A stretch of 28,153 bases of DNA, taken from the NCBI GenBank assembly GCA_018648945.1, contig JABGQJ010000012.1, forward strand, positions 1 through 28,153. Direction: 5' to 3'. Below, one piece after another: positions 12,001 to 16,309 of the stretch. Source of the DNA: Victivallales bacterium. Its GTDB lineage: Bacteria; Verrucomicrobiota; Lentisphaeria; Oligosphaerales; Lenti-02. The notes beneath the pieces are model-generated. The model did not search any database, had not been told where the DNA came from, and was given only the letters and a program-made list of their open reading frames with translations. The position numbers were made by a program, and so were the translations under genes. Position 1 is the stretch's first letter, and every line of letters starts with the position of its first letter.

Positions 12001-15000
12001 ACTGCTGCCGGCCAACCCGGCCACGACGGCGGCGCCGGCGATCCGGAACTGCTCTTGGGCGGCAGTTAGATCGAACGAGTTGTGGTCGATATTCTCGGAG
12101 AAGTGCACGACGATCACATCGACGATGCCGTTGCCGTTGGTGTCATGCTGGAAGGTCTCATAGGGGACGGCACCGGCCCGGTCATGCTCGGTGATCGCAA
12201 AGTCGCTCTCCATCGCGGCCCCCGCGAAGTCCTGGAAGCGGTGCGCGTCAGCGACGAACCTCACGCTGCTCGCGGCCGTGCCGTAGATGGACAGATTGTC
12301 GGTAACCGCCGTGAACACGTTGTCGTTGGCGGCCACCGGGTCGGAGGTACCCTCCAAGGTCACGCCCCCCACATCCGTGGTGGAGTCGAAATTGACGCAG
12401 TTGTTGAAGAAGCCCGCGAAGGTCCACTGTAGCTGATCCTTCTCGGCCAGACTGATCGTCGAATCATCCATGTCCTCGGTCGTGGTCACGGTGAGGGCAT
12501 CGATGGCGCCGCTCTCGTCCATGTCGAACTCCTCGACGCCCAAAACGCGCGGCGCCGGATCGACGAGGTAGAAATCTGTATTCACGTCGATCGCCATCAA
12601 CATGTTCGCGTGCGGCCCAACGGCAAGGCTTGTGAAATATCGCACGGGCGACGACAGCGTTCCCGTGAGCCCATACTCGTCGCTCCACAGCTGGCTCAAA
12701 CCAAGCTTCCGGTAGCGGGCGCTGTAGAGCAGGTAGTAGGGATTGCGCGCCGGCGAGGACTGATAGAGCAGGTGGAGGTTGCCGTATTTGTCGGGCCGCG
12801 CATCCACGTTCACCATGGAGGCGGTCGGCATCACATTGTTGGAACTGATGGGCACTTCCTGGTCGGCCACGCCACTCAGCCCCGTGGCGGTTAGAGCGGC
12901 AACTGCTAGCGACTTCTGCCGAATTTCGTAACTGTGAAAGGCATCCTCGTCGTCGAGCCACACCACATGCAAGGTTTCCGTCGGCGTGGCCTGCCGCTGC
13001 TCGTTGCTGATGACGATCTTGCGACCGCCCGAGATGGCCACGCCGGGGATCACCGGGGTAGCGGTAGCCAAGGGGGCGAGTTCCGCGACGGCTCCCCATA
13101 CTCTGGTGGACCCATCCATGTGGCGTTCATGGATCGCGTTGCCCGCCGCGGCCCCGGCGAAGTACGCCGCGTGCACATCGCCGGCGGAGTCCACCGCCAA
13201 ACGACCGCAATGGAACTTCCCGAGTGTGGCAGGGATCACGTCTCCCTCCACCTCGACCGGACCCGCCGTCAAGCTCCAGACACCTGCCACCTTGGCTAGG
13301 CGCGCATAGCGCACGGCCCGGGTGTTGGCCCAGAAGCCCTCGCCTAGCGTGTACAGGTGATCCCCGCTGTCGTCCTCGAATGCTGCGCCATGAAGCACGC
13401 GGGTGGCGACTGTGTTCTCGGTGGCACCAGCGACGTTGACGTCACCCTCGGCCAGGTGGTACACCAAGTTCGCCGACCCAGCCTGCTCGACCCAGATCGC
13501 CTCGCCAGTCGTATATGCGCCATCCTCATTGGCGTCTTGGTACACGGCCACCCGCCCATTGTCCTCGACCAACTCGCCGAGATCGCCGTCCACCACCGCG
13601 CCGGACACGATGAGCCGGTCCAGTTCGGCGGCCTGGAACACGCAGGCGGCGGTGTCACTGCCCGCCCAAAGGATATGCAGCACATTTTGCTCGGGATCCG
13701 TCGGATGCGTCACCACATGGAGATAGGGATTGGAGGCACCGTATTCGCCGTTGCTCAGCGGCGTGTCCGCGCGCCACGTCTCGCCACCATCCGTGCTGTA
13801 GGTATGGAAGATCTTCGCCTGGCCGCTGGTGTCGACACCGCCAAAGACGATATGCACCGTGCCTCCCGCGATTCCCACAATCTGGGGCCGGTCGATGTAC
13901 GTATAGGCGTGACTGCTGGCGACCACCCCATCGGTCCAGGCCACGCCCTGGCTGACCGCCGCGCTCTGCGCGTACTTCACCTGCATGTTGGCGCGGTCCA
14001 CGTAGGCAGCGTGGGTCACCCCGTCGGCGTCCTGGAAGAGAGCCGCGTCCGAACGGGCGTCTTGCTCCTGCGGGGCAATCTCGAAGATATTGTCGCTCGT
14101 GGCAATCCCCGTGCCAAGCCCGCCGCTGACGTTGAGCGTCATGCTGGCGCCGCTGGCGGAGATACTCGTGATGTCATAGCCGAGGGGGCTGGCTGCGTAG
14201 CTCGCGCTGGACGGGTTGCTGGCGCCTGTGAAGGCATTGTTGTTGCCGTTCCGGAAGTAGTCCGAGTCGCCACCGGAATAGCCGTTGTACAGCTCGAGTT
14301 CCTGAACGCCGTCGGCCTCTTCCAGGTCCACCAGATAATGAGTCTGGTCGTCGTTGTTTGGCTGGTTCTCGTCCACGTGCCAGATCAGGAATCCGCGCTG
14401 GGTTCCCGGCAGCGAGCCGTCGAAGCTCTCGGCCTGGCGGTTCTCGACCAGGAAATACTCATTGGGGTTCCAACTCGAGCCACGGATCATGCCCATGCTC
14501 TGGTTGGTCGCGATGCTGTCCAGGGTGAAGGTTCCACCGGCGGCGAGGTCGGTGGGGGTGACCCAGCCGAGCACGTACTTGCACCAAGCGCTGTGGAGCG
14601 CGGGCTGCCTGCCCGCGAGGTAATAGCTGTTGCCGCCGTTCCAACTGCCGGCAGCCATGATGCAGTAGTTGCCCGCGCCGCTGCTGTCAGAGCCGTAGTC
14701 GTAGAGGTCGGGGAGACCGATGAAGTGGCCGGTTTCGTGGCAGATGACGCCGATGCGGACCAGGTCGGTGCCGGTGACGTTGCGCAGTTCGGGCTCGGTG
14801 TGGTAGGGCTGCATCGTCACCCCGTCGTAGGTAACCGGGCTGCTCATTGCCCAGTAGTGCGACCAGATGACATAGGGATCAAGAGCGCCGGCATCCTCGC
14901 CGAAGCCCGCGTGGATGATGGTCAGTCCATCCACCCAACCATCGCCGTCGCCATCCATCGTGCTGAAGTCGAAGCCGGAATCGTCGAGCTTCTGGAGCGC

Positions 15001-15681
15001 CTCGCTCACCATCGCCCGGACATCGCCATAGGTCTCGTCGTAATCTTGATAGCTGTTGTCCATCGTGATCCAGTCGGTCACGGTGGAGTTGATGACCAAC
15101 TGCCCATAGGACGAGGCCAGATAGTAGTCACGCACCGAGCCCGCGGCACCGTCCACGGTATAGTTGGGGTCGTTGAACAGCGCTTCGAAGTCCGCCTTGG
15201 TGCGCGTGGAAGCCATGTCGGCAAAATCGACGAGGATGACGAGGTTCCTCATCGTGCCGATGGAATCCACCTTGTAGGGATTGTCTGCGCCAATCTGGAG
15301 GATCGGCGCGGCGATGGAGGCCGCGCCGCGGGCGACGGCACGTGCCGCTGGCACTAGGTTCGGGATCAAGCCTGCCCGGGTGGGATTGTCCACCCCCACG
15401 CGGCGAGCACCCGCGACCACCTGACCGGCAACGTCGCGCTCGGCGTAGACGTACGCCTTGCTGGCGGGATCGAACAATACCGTGTAGCCATCGGTGTCCC
15501 GGTAGTAGTGCAGGCGCTCGTTGCCGTGGAGAGTAAGACCGACCATCGTGCCGTCGGGTTGCCGGTACTGGTGCACCCCAGGAGCGGGCGGAGCGGCGGA
15601 CACCATGGCGGCCCAAGCCAGCATCGCCAGACCCGCGAGGCTGCGGACCCAAAGACTGCGCACTGCATCTTTCGACTTCAT
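1..15681 (-). CDS. Giant secreted M6-family (immune inhibitor A-like) metalloprotease with propeller, Ig-like, TSP3-like and LamG modules; C-terminus beyond window
   Basis: The frame is open from the ATG at 15681 to position 1 with no stop, so at least 5227 residues are encoded and the C-terminus is missing. Residues 1-29 are a signal peptide and about 31-130 a propeptide of M6 type. The catalytic domain follows (about 135-518) with HETGHFIGLPD at 315-325 and a Met-turn-like CIMAAGSW at 340-347. Downstream in order: sialidase-like propeller (about 528-1048), Ig-like modules, NHL-like propeller (about 1770-2390), more Ig-like modules, an Asp/Asn-rich stretch (about 2944-3084), a third propeller (about 3084-3391), Ig-like modules, then at least four TSP3-like plus LamG pairs (about 3690-5170). 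The start is chosen because it gives a good signal peptide and has GGGAG seven bases upstream. M6 enzymes are secreted zinc endopeptidases. The substrate is unknown; LamG modules suggest glycan or protein binding. It is several times longer than ordinary M6 proteases. Confidence 0.95.
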   Translation of the reverse strand, partial: MKSKDAVRSLWVRSLAGLAMLAWAAMVSAAPPAPGVHQYRQPDGTMVGLTLHGNERLHYYRDTDGYTVLFDPASKAYVYAERDVAGQVVAGARRVGVDNPTRAGLIPNLVPAARAVARGAASIAAPILQIGADNPYKVDSIGTMRNLVILVDFADMASTRTKADFEALFNDPNYTVDGAAGSVRDYYLASSYGQLVINSTVTDWITMDNSYQDYDETYGDVRAMVSEALQKLDDSGFDFSTMDGDGDGWVDGLTIIHAGFGEDAGALDPYVIWSHYWAMSSPVTYDGVTMQPYHTEPELRNVTGTDLVRIGVICHETGHFIGLPDLYDYGSDSSGAGNYCIMAAGSWNGGNSYYLAGRQPALHSAWCKYVLGWVTPTDLAAGGTFTLDSIATNQSMGMIRGSSWNPNEYFLVENRQAESFDGSLPGTQRGFLIWHVDENQPNNDDQTHYLVDLEEADGVQELELYNGYSGGDSDYFRNGNNNAFTGASNPSSASYAASPLGYDITSISASGASMTLNVSGGLGTGIATSDNIFEIAPQEQDARSDAALFQDADGVTHAAYVDRANMQVKYAQSAAVSQGVAWTDGVVASSHAYTYIDRPQIVGIAGGTVHIVFGGVDTSGQAKIFHTYSTDGGETWRADTPLSNGEYGASNPYLHVVTHPTDPEQNVLHILWAGSDTAACVFQAAELDRLIVSGAVVDGDLGELVEDNGRVAVYQDANEDGAYTTGEAIWVEQAGSANLVYHLAEGDVNVAGATENTVATRVLHGAAFEDDSGDHLYTLGEGFWANTRAVRYARLAKVAGVWSLTAGPVEVEGDVIPATLGKFHCGRLAVDSAGDVHAAYFAGAAAGNAIHERHMDGSTRVWGAVAELAPLATATPVIPGVAISGGRKIVISNEQRQATPTETLHVVWLDDEDAFHSYEIRQKSLAVAALTATGLSGVADQEVPISSNNVMPTASMVNVDARPDKYGNLHLLYQSSPARNPYYLLYSARYRKLGLSQLWSDEYGLTGTLSSPVRYFTSLAVGPHANMLMAIDVNTDFYLVDPAPRVLGVEEFDMDESGAIDALTVTTTEDMDDSTISLAEKDQLQWTFAGFFNNCVNFDSTTDVGGVTLEGTSDPVAANDNVFTAVTDNLSIYGTAASSVRFVADAHRFQDFAGAAMESDFAITEHDRAGAVPYETFQHDTNGNGIVDVIVVHFSENIDHNSFDLTAAQEQFRIAGAAVVAGLAGSSGSIAGVPAGVPYTFGRLPQFRPYSSYLANGSGIIDPGTWNDDYITLFSDDWSAAVRNTNTKEVVFSTIAGRFRDHANPANDGVGQTVTMNHDYAAPTLEEALQLDGGRYSPYSANPDGFIDDVVLTYSEAMRDMSFYNNRTVPVDPGNILIDLTPTLGTELTAFRWWMGLSTQMTAYDRTTSYGAAGGTPFDTYFDPHRNDDEKVTIMHRSGLLALGTDAKSMRFGQYVRDGDPYQWRIYRKTDRLGSGPNYRQNWYSSQASSQLMRFEQDFPDTFGDTEYVKLISQYNTASTEDHQLITGVTILAVSGGCIWVDTSNGTDEDGTDSWSRIHQVDRFVATDSAGANPHTFRNFPCIQPLFYDPSTGRINWGFGYGGTNYQVSNLSGPQIIKLNENSVGGMVATYPPSSERFIYVYVDPAKLPKVDATTGRIVSYFRMFDYGINEFMGRAGRHPFATLPDVPVIDGADPFALDSSFFDTDGDGMFDEVVVQFSEPLDDATVNTPNAQQFGLDLNGDGVVDVYFDGVDDITDPANGMLTLNTLDPQVSPFSDVAVNPGNWIYLSDTGNQRIGRYGLNGALDAAQYLKGADTDPMRASKGVAYVRDEFPLSVANVAALKNVYVAGTEYTFVLDPVAGQLRKILASDAQEQVGAGFPLALNVAADSLLAASPDTADGRMYLVVRIAGDELMKIDAATGDVLASTTIAGITRLAALDDMVFYATGVAVGKLSLADLTADAGFGVAGEVVLTSIESMVATPDGLFLAANNSELHRRSLTDGAQGAGFPQVPANVGGMHALAVNSTQVFVSYLDTVSGDYTVAKYDFSGSAQAFVSQPVATAPITRLIVTDADVFAYVPAVGTITKMGTDGNLKDGSTAGNSPEFGTAGVLGGVGASLNLLCRTRVVGQYYLLMTDLAQGTKTSYSATDGSLAGLDVLYVADAGGNTVRKFRVDGTSEGTEVRGNLLPMTGESVDDYGFGRPYDVVVDSHGWVFVLDRQNDRIGRFFSDGTAFDAPGVPGADFIRPSATAVFAHPTALAIDANDRLYVADTGSDSVRVFETTAPWTQNDPTEVMSVSTVGAAALIAPCGVAVAPDGSVVYVADGGNTQVIAFTTSSYDAPTSSADMAAGYPLTEVLSNPTSVTLDSASDTLYVVEAGSEQARNRVGIYTASTGAALNEELFGLVAIGNNDGYVTLHISDDLALLLQGILGTGRIDDPITIIFNPQTGTWSDLVGNELDTSPEEVIDYADPQISRVELFDTNRDGDINEVAVTFSEDLNKQTISTLNAAQFTVRGMPFTHVDDTTDGINGLAPDTTLVPVDPNHYAGQASRMVLFREPEMAGIGSAKGTFAYVALDGSFQDTSGTASKSAEELGSVVVRADKVIDLAPPLPVRAVLSPWPVVNGRLVEQGGVLPYLDVTFSENVSVMLVALTNAQWTLVNPLGDTVSLGDSAFSVLDENTVRITFNVDATGSESDGWIDGTTINLVPAGSYAIQDFATAPNSAVANSTPVPIEGLADSTLGTPEFVRGAALDVNGNGYLDKIVVWLDDQLMTAGGHSKPDVGTFTATDADGTSLTITDVTVARNRVEVLLADVAGTTGPPTLAYNASAAVVKVRSLSSYPATANFGSPTALAIADFARPVALSAGSDSALDEDGDANDISADTVLTVGFSEDVRLGPGNGAGDWLVPDATLASTGGTSFSADGDDEVDIRVSGVTTSNDWSQGDRINVAANLGALTVADDGSGTSYAYFVDYTAATPTLRKVVVSTTTQTNPSVCAVFVFSDTNDNGVYDHGTDQVVVDGTSAADVSAFDGKVGTSLDLYFVDSDGNGVYTATEEVFADRDGNGVYDGTPDVQIYDGGLDSSGDGNDWDTPVTTVGLRRDLLFVAAPSGWTDYPVAAGATIADVEIADGIAYAAVNNAGAGTVVLLDAATGVATGATAPGLGEIADLALDGALFVAHNAAGGATISEFSLGTAVATGDEVLLADQTARRILAVDGAVYASLVNTGATQGIVQRFDDALVSQWVVTIPELGTPTELIRPGQLLVANDGTADALYVVTDHESTEIRKLNLVDGTEEWTANPAGAHGVSSITSALGADGNIYIYAANTVAGVIERFAAANLLVDAAYAVPLRGYADDLQAVAGTLFVLDQTQETITRYQGDDGALVERLNVLPANLYPWTTAPTAWVSTVHVLDFDKDGTLRNPARITGTSPTVRNLGTDFPTITGGLSQDTDGDGDLDQIVLTSDMDLMVVSDPAQLATAFTVLTVDSVALRVDGVTVGLVGNEKTITLQVSCVTVVDLVDVPFWYTGRVTVGYNPDTVGLASGDRLRNSNGVQVRPFTANEVNVTDVANPVIVDAYQTSNNYLDLTNNVPAGAEFRVVFSETVTAAVVPVLSYDETFALDAAGTAILLPDGSSVQYIFVDDSMTMAFATDTTSGTWVIATTINVITVGSEDIQDATGNHAMPTVAAVQIRYLEEEDRDNDGIPDPYDLFPDDPANAGTDADEDGLTDLEEYQAGSDPADPDSDGDGLVDGDEVNVHGTDPMQRDTDDDGVIDSAELDPRNPTYAMSSQVAVERALSLAKVRSEGLVPPLPDRFATTADQGWTVETWIRLGSDTEGIIAQYNTTAAGMPRVALEVGVEGAGVPYVRFETAGGMEYKAGGTGAALALSTGEWHHLAAVWTSATGTATPRTSLQLVIDGMTVLAQVSLEPPAQNPGTLVLFAEFNDGFIDEFRFWRDVRTQAEILAFHDVIVQESPGADLLAYYRFDDGGLAIEDFGGPDTARFMGDRTYWIDSADYAGVGDANADGHADWVTGQACAVPEIIGYDHDGLDTDRDHYADDGHGSADPALAFAIIPGFDGVLYTTPHSADEANDSSGDGIVDRILPGPDGQLQSLPAMDTRDLLLTRGAFNLAVSTPETQLNDGIDNDADGVVDDSDIAKHMRGEDDRETDVLPDWFENLYFPADETGLFATGPNSDIDGDGLTNLYEFWCQTNPTDKDTDNDGIADGDEDFDGDGLSNLEENLLSPTYPTNQGTRPDLRDTDDDGEDDGAEVLAGTNPLSSASPALDRVLALDGTGDYVELPRDLRFALSSWTVEAWIKLSAPTGVVIERRVGAGQYTFRLGIKDSVPYAQYTKAGTSDLVPNPADQLVVPATVAVNEGQWFHVAATLDGPAGMLSLYVNGQLAASQATAAPCRVDGLSPVRTTIGEGLQGLVDEVRIWDSALAAATIASQMNGYVSATSAGLVSMLHFEDGGMSCEDSTNANDWPNEWANAGVRMGDAAMVPAPIDVPIAAADADVDGDQIADEWEFLHFGATDVAGLDPAGPGGYTDSDGDGLNDLYEFLAGLNPNDADSDNDGTTDDLENSDADSLTNIEEQDNRTDPKLVDTDDDGENDDIEVAADTNPRYSMHKGSSPAQVGLDLKVAGADAAGIVLPMASRFALSTGWTVEAWVKLAAGETGAVVKHSLGSLSQFELGLAAGVPYAKFDLRQGGEIRASATAALNDDWNHVAAIYDRVGRRMMLVINGTQVFGKDNLEDDENPVDGAGQAVLGAGTWDDLVVDEVRVWASAVPIQIMDIARRSLAGKASSAMIACYRFDDEGTSFEDFAHAGDLDYALPVPAAAFVAGADLLGVGQGVVGYADDTDGDLLPDWFEDMTNVLDPSLADTNGNGLDDAGEDLDGDGLSNRYELLCGLDPTRAKTDLLHEDAELDSVDADGVKNSDEQAYGSDPRLADTDGDSISDALEIYGNPVVEATLRPISDPADSQSPWVQRGLDLSAANQRMLVPGQAKFALSSWTVEAWAKPGIDATVGERMAIVRRAVADIGQTDEVLNYEIGLLGRTLAGIVVWTPYVRFTDFADTSQELCAPFGVAKDQWAQVTASLDAISGKLLLYVNGYLVGESEGDYRDVDCVVYGGDEAEVTIGGGALMGGTTVEKDFQGAIDEVHIWGGVRRDKLIGKGFHSIPVDALGTDVAVLEEGNLGDDVHVLLGQQGIPYTFIQQADLYKSSTYSTYDSI
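150..4602 (-). repeat. Tandem thrombospondin-3-like plus LamG modules, at least four copies
   Basis: Four times an Asp-rich block (for example DRDNDGIPD, DTDNDGIADGDEDFDGDG) is followed by a LamG (Laminin_G_3-type) domain. The LamG signature WTVE(A/T)W begins at 4227, 2763, 1707 and 660 (residues 3819, 4307, 4659 and 5008). Each copy also has a W(H/F/N/A)(H/Q)(L/V) strand and ends in (I/V)DE(F/V)(R/H)(F/I/V)W. Unit spacing is 488, 352 and 349 residues. Thrombospondin-3-like repeats bind calcium and stiffen; LamG modules bind glycans or proteins. The first two units are joined by a longer linker with extra Asp-rich loops. Confidence 0.85.
4620..5510 (-). repeat. Ig-like module array C
   Basis: Two units are seen before the thrombospondin-type block: one with DTDGDGDLDQIVLTSDMD (about 5350-5280) and one with EFRVVFSETVTAAVV (about 4905-4860). 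Long beta-rich stretches follow each. They look like diverged members of the Ig-like family of arrays A and B. Confidence 0.45.
5510..6430 (-). repeat. Third beta-propeller (PQQ/YncE-like)
   Basis: Blade-like strands repeat about every 35-45 residues: IADVEIADGIAYAAVN, IADLALDGALFVAHN, ALYVVTDHESTEIRKL with GTEEW, IYIYAANTVAGVIERF and TLFVLDQTQETITRY. The spacing and the alternating hydrophobic strands fit a PQQ- or YncE-like propeller. No ligand-binding residues can be assigned. Confidence 0.5.
6430..6850 (-). repeat. Asp/Asn-Gly calcium-loop repeats
   Basis: Three close repeats of the form DxNxNGVYD occur: FSDTNDNGVYDHGTD (about 6690), FVDSDGNGVYTATEEVFADR (about 6565) and DGNGVYDGTPDVQIYDGG (about 6505). 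They resemble EF-hand or dockerin loops, with aromatic positions conserved. They are related to the GExxW motifs at 13321-13629 and at 26980-27240. Confidence 0.5.
6850..8420 (-). repeat. Ig-like module array B
   Basis: FSE-type strands recur at about 8258-8150 (DTNRDGDINEVAVTFSEDLN), 7780-7715 (YLDVTFSENVSVMLV) and 7080-7000 (TVLTVGFSEDVRLG). A related but degenerate unit with DVNGNGYLDKIVVWLDD lies near 7440-7378. They are the same Ig-like kind as array A and separate the NHL-like propeller from the Asp/Asn-rich stretch. Confidence 0.55.
8500..10345 (-). repeat. NHL-like beta-propeller
   Basis: Repeated blade strands match the NHL pattern: IYLSDTGNQRIGRYGLNG (about 10340), VLYVADAGGNTVRKFRVDG (about 9215), WVFVLDRQNDRIGRFFSDG (about 9050), RLYVADTGSDSVRVFE (about 8890), VVYVADGGNTQVIAF (about 8735) and TLYVVEAGSEQARNRVGIY (about 8575). 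More divergent blades lie between 10155 and 9250. The total is long enough for more than one propeller. NHL propellers usually mediate binding. Confidence 0.65.
10480..12540 (-). repeat. Ig-like module array A (Big_5/SbsA-like, calcium-loop type)
   Basis: At least four units carry an Asp/Asn-Gly calcium-like loop followed by a strand ending FSE or similar: near 12530-12440 (DMDESGAIDALTVTTTEDMD), 12152-12055 (DTNGNGIVDVIVVHFSENID), 11671-11590 (DGFIDDVVLTYSEAM) and 10577-10480 (DTDGDGMFDEVVVQFSEPLD). The FSE strand is typical of bacterial Ig-like modules of the Big_5/SbsA kind found in surface proteins. These units are probably rigid spacers. Exact domain borders cannot be set by eye. Confidence 0.6.
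12540..14100 (-). repeat. Six-bladed sialidase-like (BNR/Asp-box) beta-propeller
   Basis: Six strands of the form (V/L/T)H(A/I/V/L)(A/V/L)(Y/F/W) recur: THAAYVD, VHIVFGG, LHILWAG, VHAAYFA, LHVVWLD and LHLLYQS. The second is followed by an exact Asp-box, STDGGETW (residues 629-636). This is the pattern of a non-catalytic sialidase-like propeller directly after the protease domain, probably for binding. Sialidase active-site residues were not identified. Blade three appears interrupted by an insert at about 13321-13629. Confidence 0.7.
13321..13629 (-). other. Asp-rich GExxW insert inside propeller blade three
   Basis: About 100 residues separate LHILWAGSDTAACVF from RAVRYARL, which otherwise look like consecutive strands of one blade. 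The insert has two related motifs, YQDANEDGAYTTGEAIW and FEDDSGDHLYTLGEGFW, resembling calcium-binding loops followed by Gly-Glu-x-x-Trp. The same motif type occurs elsewhere in this gene and in the neighbouring one. No function is known for it here. Confidence 0.5.
14640..14739 (-). other. M6 metalloprotease active site (HExxHxxGxxD plus Met-turn)
   Basis: Residues 315-325 read HETGHFIGLPD and continue LYDY, the signature of M6 peptidases. His315 and His319 are the expected zinc ligands and Glu316 the catalytic base; Asp325 sits at the third-ligand position of the metzincin-like pattern. Met342 in CIMAAGSW is placed like a Met-turn. Further on, VENRQAESFDGSLPG and FLIWHVDE are typical of the M6 domain. 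All key residues are present, so the enzyme is predicted to be active. Confidence 0.93.
15595..15681 (-). other. Signal peptide of the M6 protease
   Basis: Residues 1-13 carry several Lys and Arg. Residues 15-27 form a hydrophobic core rich in Leu, Ala, Met and Trp. V-S-A at 27-29 is a suitable signal peptidase I site, with Ala-Pro-Pro after it. No lipobox cysteine is seen, so the protein is predicted to be exported by Sec and not to be a lipoprotein. Confidence 0.85.
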
Positions 15682-15688
15682 AGAGTGT

Positions 15689-15693
15689 CTCCC
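15689..15693 (-). promoter_or_regulatory. Ribosome binding site of the M6 protease gene
   Basis: The minus strand reads GGGAG followed by seven bases and then ATG at 15681-15679. Spacing and sequence fit a Shine-Dalgarno site. This supports the ATG that begins the signal peptide over the in-frame ATG codons a little further in. Confidence 0.6.
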
Positions 15694-15731
15694 GCTCGAA
15701 CGATCATATGTGAATGTGGTCATAGTCTTGC

Positions 15732-16100
15732 TCAATTCTGTCCCTTCGGGTCTAGTGGTGCGTGACCTGGCACGAAGCCGCATCCGTAGATGGGGACAGG
15801 CCAGCAAGGAATCAGCACGTAACACAGCCCCGGCCGCAGCGCCACTGTGGAAGGCGCTACCGGGGACGAGACGATTGGATGGTTCCGAGTCGTACGAGTG
15901 GGCACGGTGTCCTTGTCCAGAATCGGGTTCTCGCGGATCTCTAGTCGTGGCGAAGCATCGGAGTTGGCCACCTGCTCCTGTGCAGGGCTTCCGCCGGGTA
16001 GAAAGCAACCCGGCTGTGTCCGTACCAATCCTTCGTTGTATAGCAGGTGAGATGCCAAGAAACTCTCCATGAACTCTGGTTTTCCGGTCGTGTTTGTCAC
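15732..16100 (-). CDS. Possible small hypothetical protein (122 residues)
   Basis: A GTG at 16100-16098 opens a frame of 122 codons that ends in TGA at 15734-15732, 50 bases before the protease ATG. AAGGAG lies nine bases upstream, an ideal ribosome binding site. An in-frame ATG ten codons later is an alternative start. Against it, codon use is unlike the flanking genes, with many A- or T-ending codons. The product has no recognisable domain, signal peptide or membrane segment, and long frames arise by chance in GC-rich DNA. It may be a real small gene, a decayed one, or leader RNA. Confidence 0.25.
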   Translation of the reverse strand: MTNTTGKPEFMESFLASHLLYNEGLVRTQPGCFLPGGSPAQEQVANSDASPRLEIRENPILDKDTVPTRTTRNHPIVSSPVAPSTVALRPGLCYVLIPCWPVPIYGCGFVPGHAPLDPKGQN

Positions 16101-16104
16101 CTTT

Positions 16105-16134
16105 CCCTTCTCCTTTTCGCAAAAGAGAGAAAGG
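16105..16134 (-). other. Hairpin covering the AAGGAG of the possible small gene
   Basis: TTCTC-CTTTT, loop CGC and AAAAG-(A)-GAGAA form a ten-pair stem with one bulged base, extendable by two C-G pairs. On the minus strand its 3' arm contains AAGGAG (16110-16115), the ribosome binding site of the possible small gene. If transcribed, the fold would hide that site. Confidence 0.4.
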
Positions 16135-16240
16135 CTGAGAGACTTTGCTCGTTCTGATACTGATCTCGAACCGTTCCGCCCTATTCTCTGGGATTGCCCC
16201 CGAACGTGCGGCGCGTCCGGTGCATTCTCCGATCGGGACC

Positions 16241-16277
16241 GGGAACTGCCGTTCCCAATCGAGGGTCCGGCAGTCCC
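16241..16277 (-). other. Two mutually exclusive hairpins downstream of the right-hand gene
   Basis: GGGAAC and GTTCCC (16241-16246, 16251-16256) form a six-pair stem with a four-base loop. The same left arm can instead pair further away: ACTGCCG at 16245-16251 with CGGCAGT at 16268-16274, extended by GGG at 16241-16243 with CCC at 16275-16277 across one bulged base. The second fold has ten pairs. Both cannot form at once. No T tract follows. Confidence 0.4.
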
Positions 16278-16285
16278 CATGCGAA

Positions 16286-16298
16286 GCCCGTTCCGGGC
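16286..16298 (-). other. Short GC stem-loop after the stop codon of the right-hand gene
   Basis: GCCCG, a three-base loop and CGGGC form a perfect five-pair stem that begins 12 bases past the TAG at 16312-16310. There is no T tract after it. It could be part of a structured 3' end or a Rho-independent-like element, but this is weak. Confidence 0.3.
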
Positions 16299-16309
16299 AG
16301 GATTTGACG

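Larger units (their letters stand above)
15682..16309. other. Intergenic region between the two giant genes
   Basis: This 628-base gap is visibly less codon-biased than its flanks. It holds three stem-loop regions (16286-16298, 16241-16277 and 16105-16134), a doubtful small reading frame (15732-16100) and the ribosome binding site of the protease gene. No stem-loop is followed by a T run, so a classical intrinsic terminator is not seen. A TATGAT hexamer at 15703-15708 (minus strand) could be a -10 element, but no -35 box lies at normal spacing. No known riboswitch was recognised. Confidence 0.6.

Noticed and set aside
163..15357. Long plus-strand reading frames (up to 1085 codons) opposite the protease gene
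   Set aside because: They are in exact codon register with the minus-strand gene and only need the rare sense codons TTA, CTA and TCA to be absent. Their translations show no domains, while the minus frame shows clear ones throughout.
15703..15708. TATGAT on the minus strand as a promoter -10 box
   Set aside because: It matches five of six consensus bases, but no -35 box is found at normal spacing and the implied leader would be only about 15 bases. It is too weak to annotate.
15732..16280. ATG at 16280 as start of the small intergenic reading frame
   Set aside because: It lies inside the alternative hairpin region directly after the upstream gene and has no good ribosome binding site. The GTG at 16100 with AAGGAG is better, and even that is doubtful.
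15682..16309. Riboswitch or tRNA-like element in the gap
   Set aside because: No conserved core of a known riboswitch and no cloverleaf was recognised; only simple hairpins are present.
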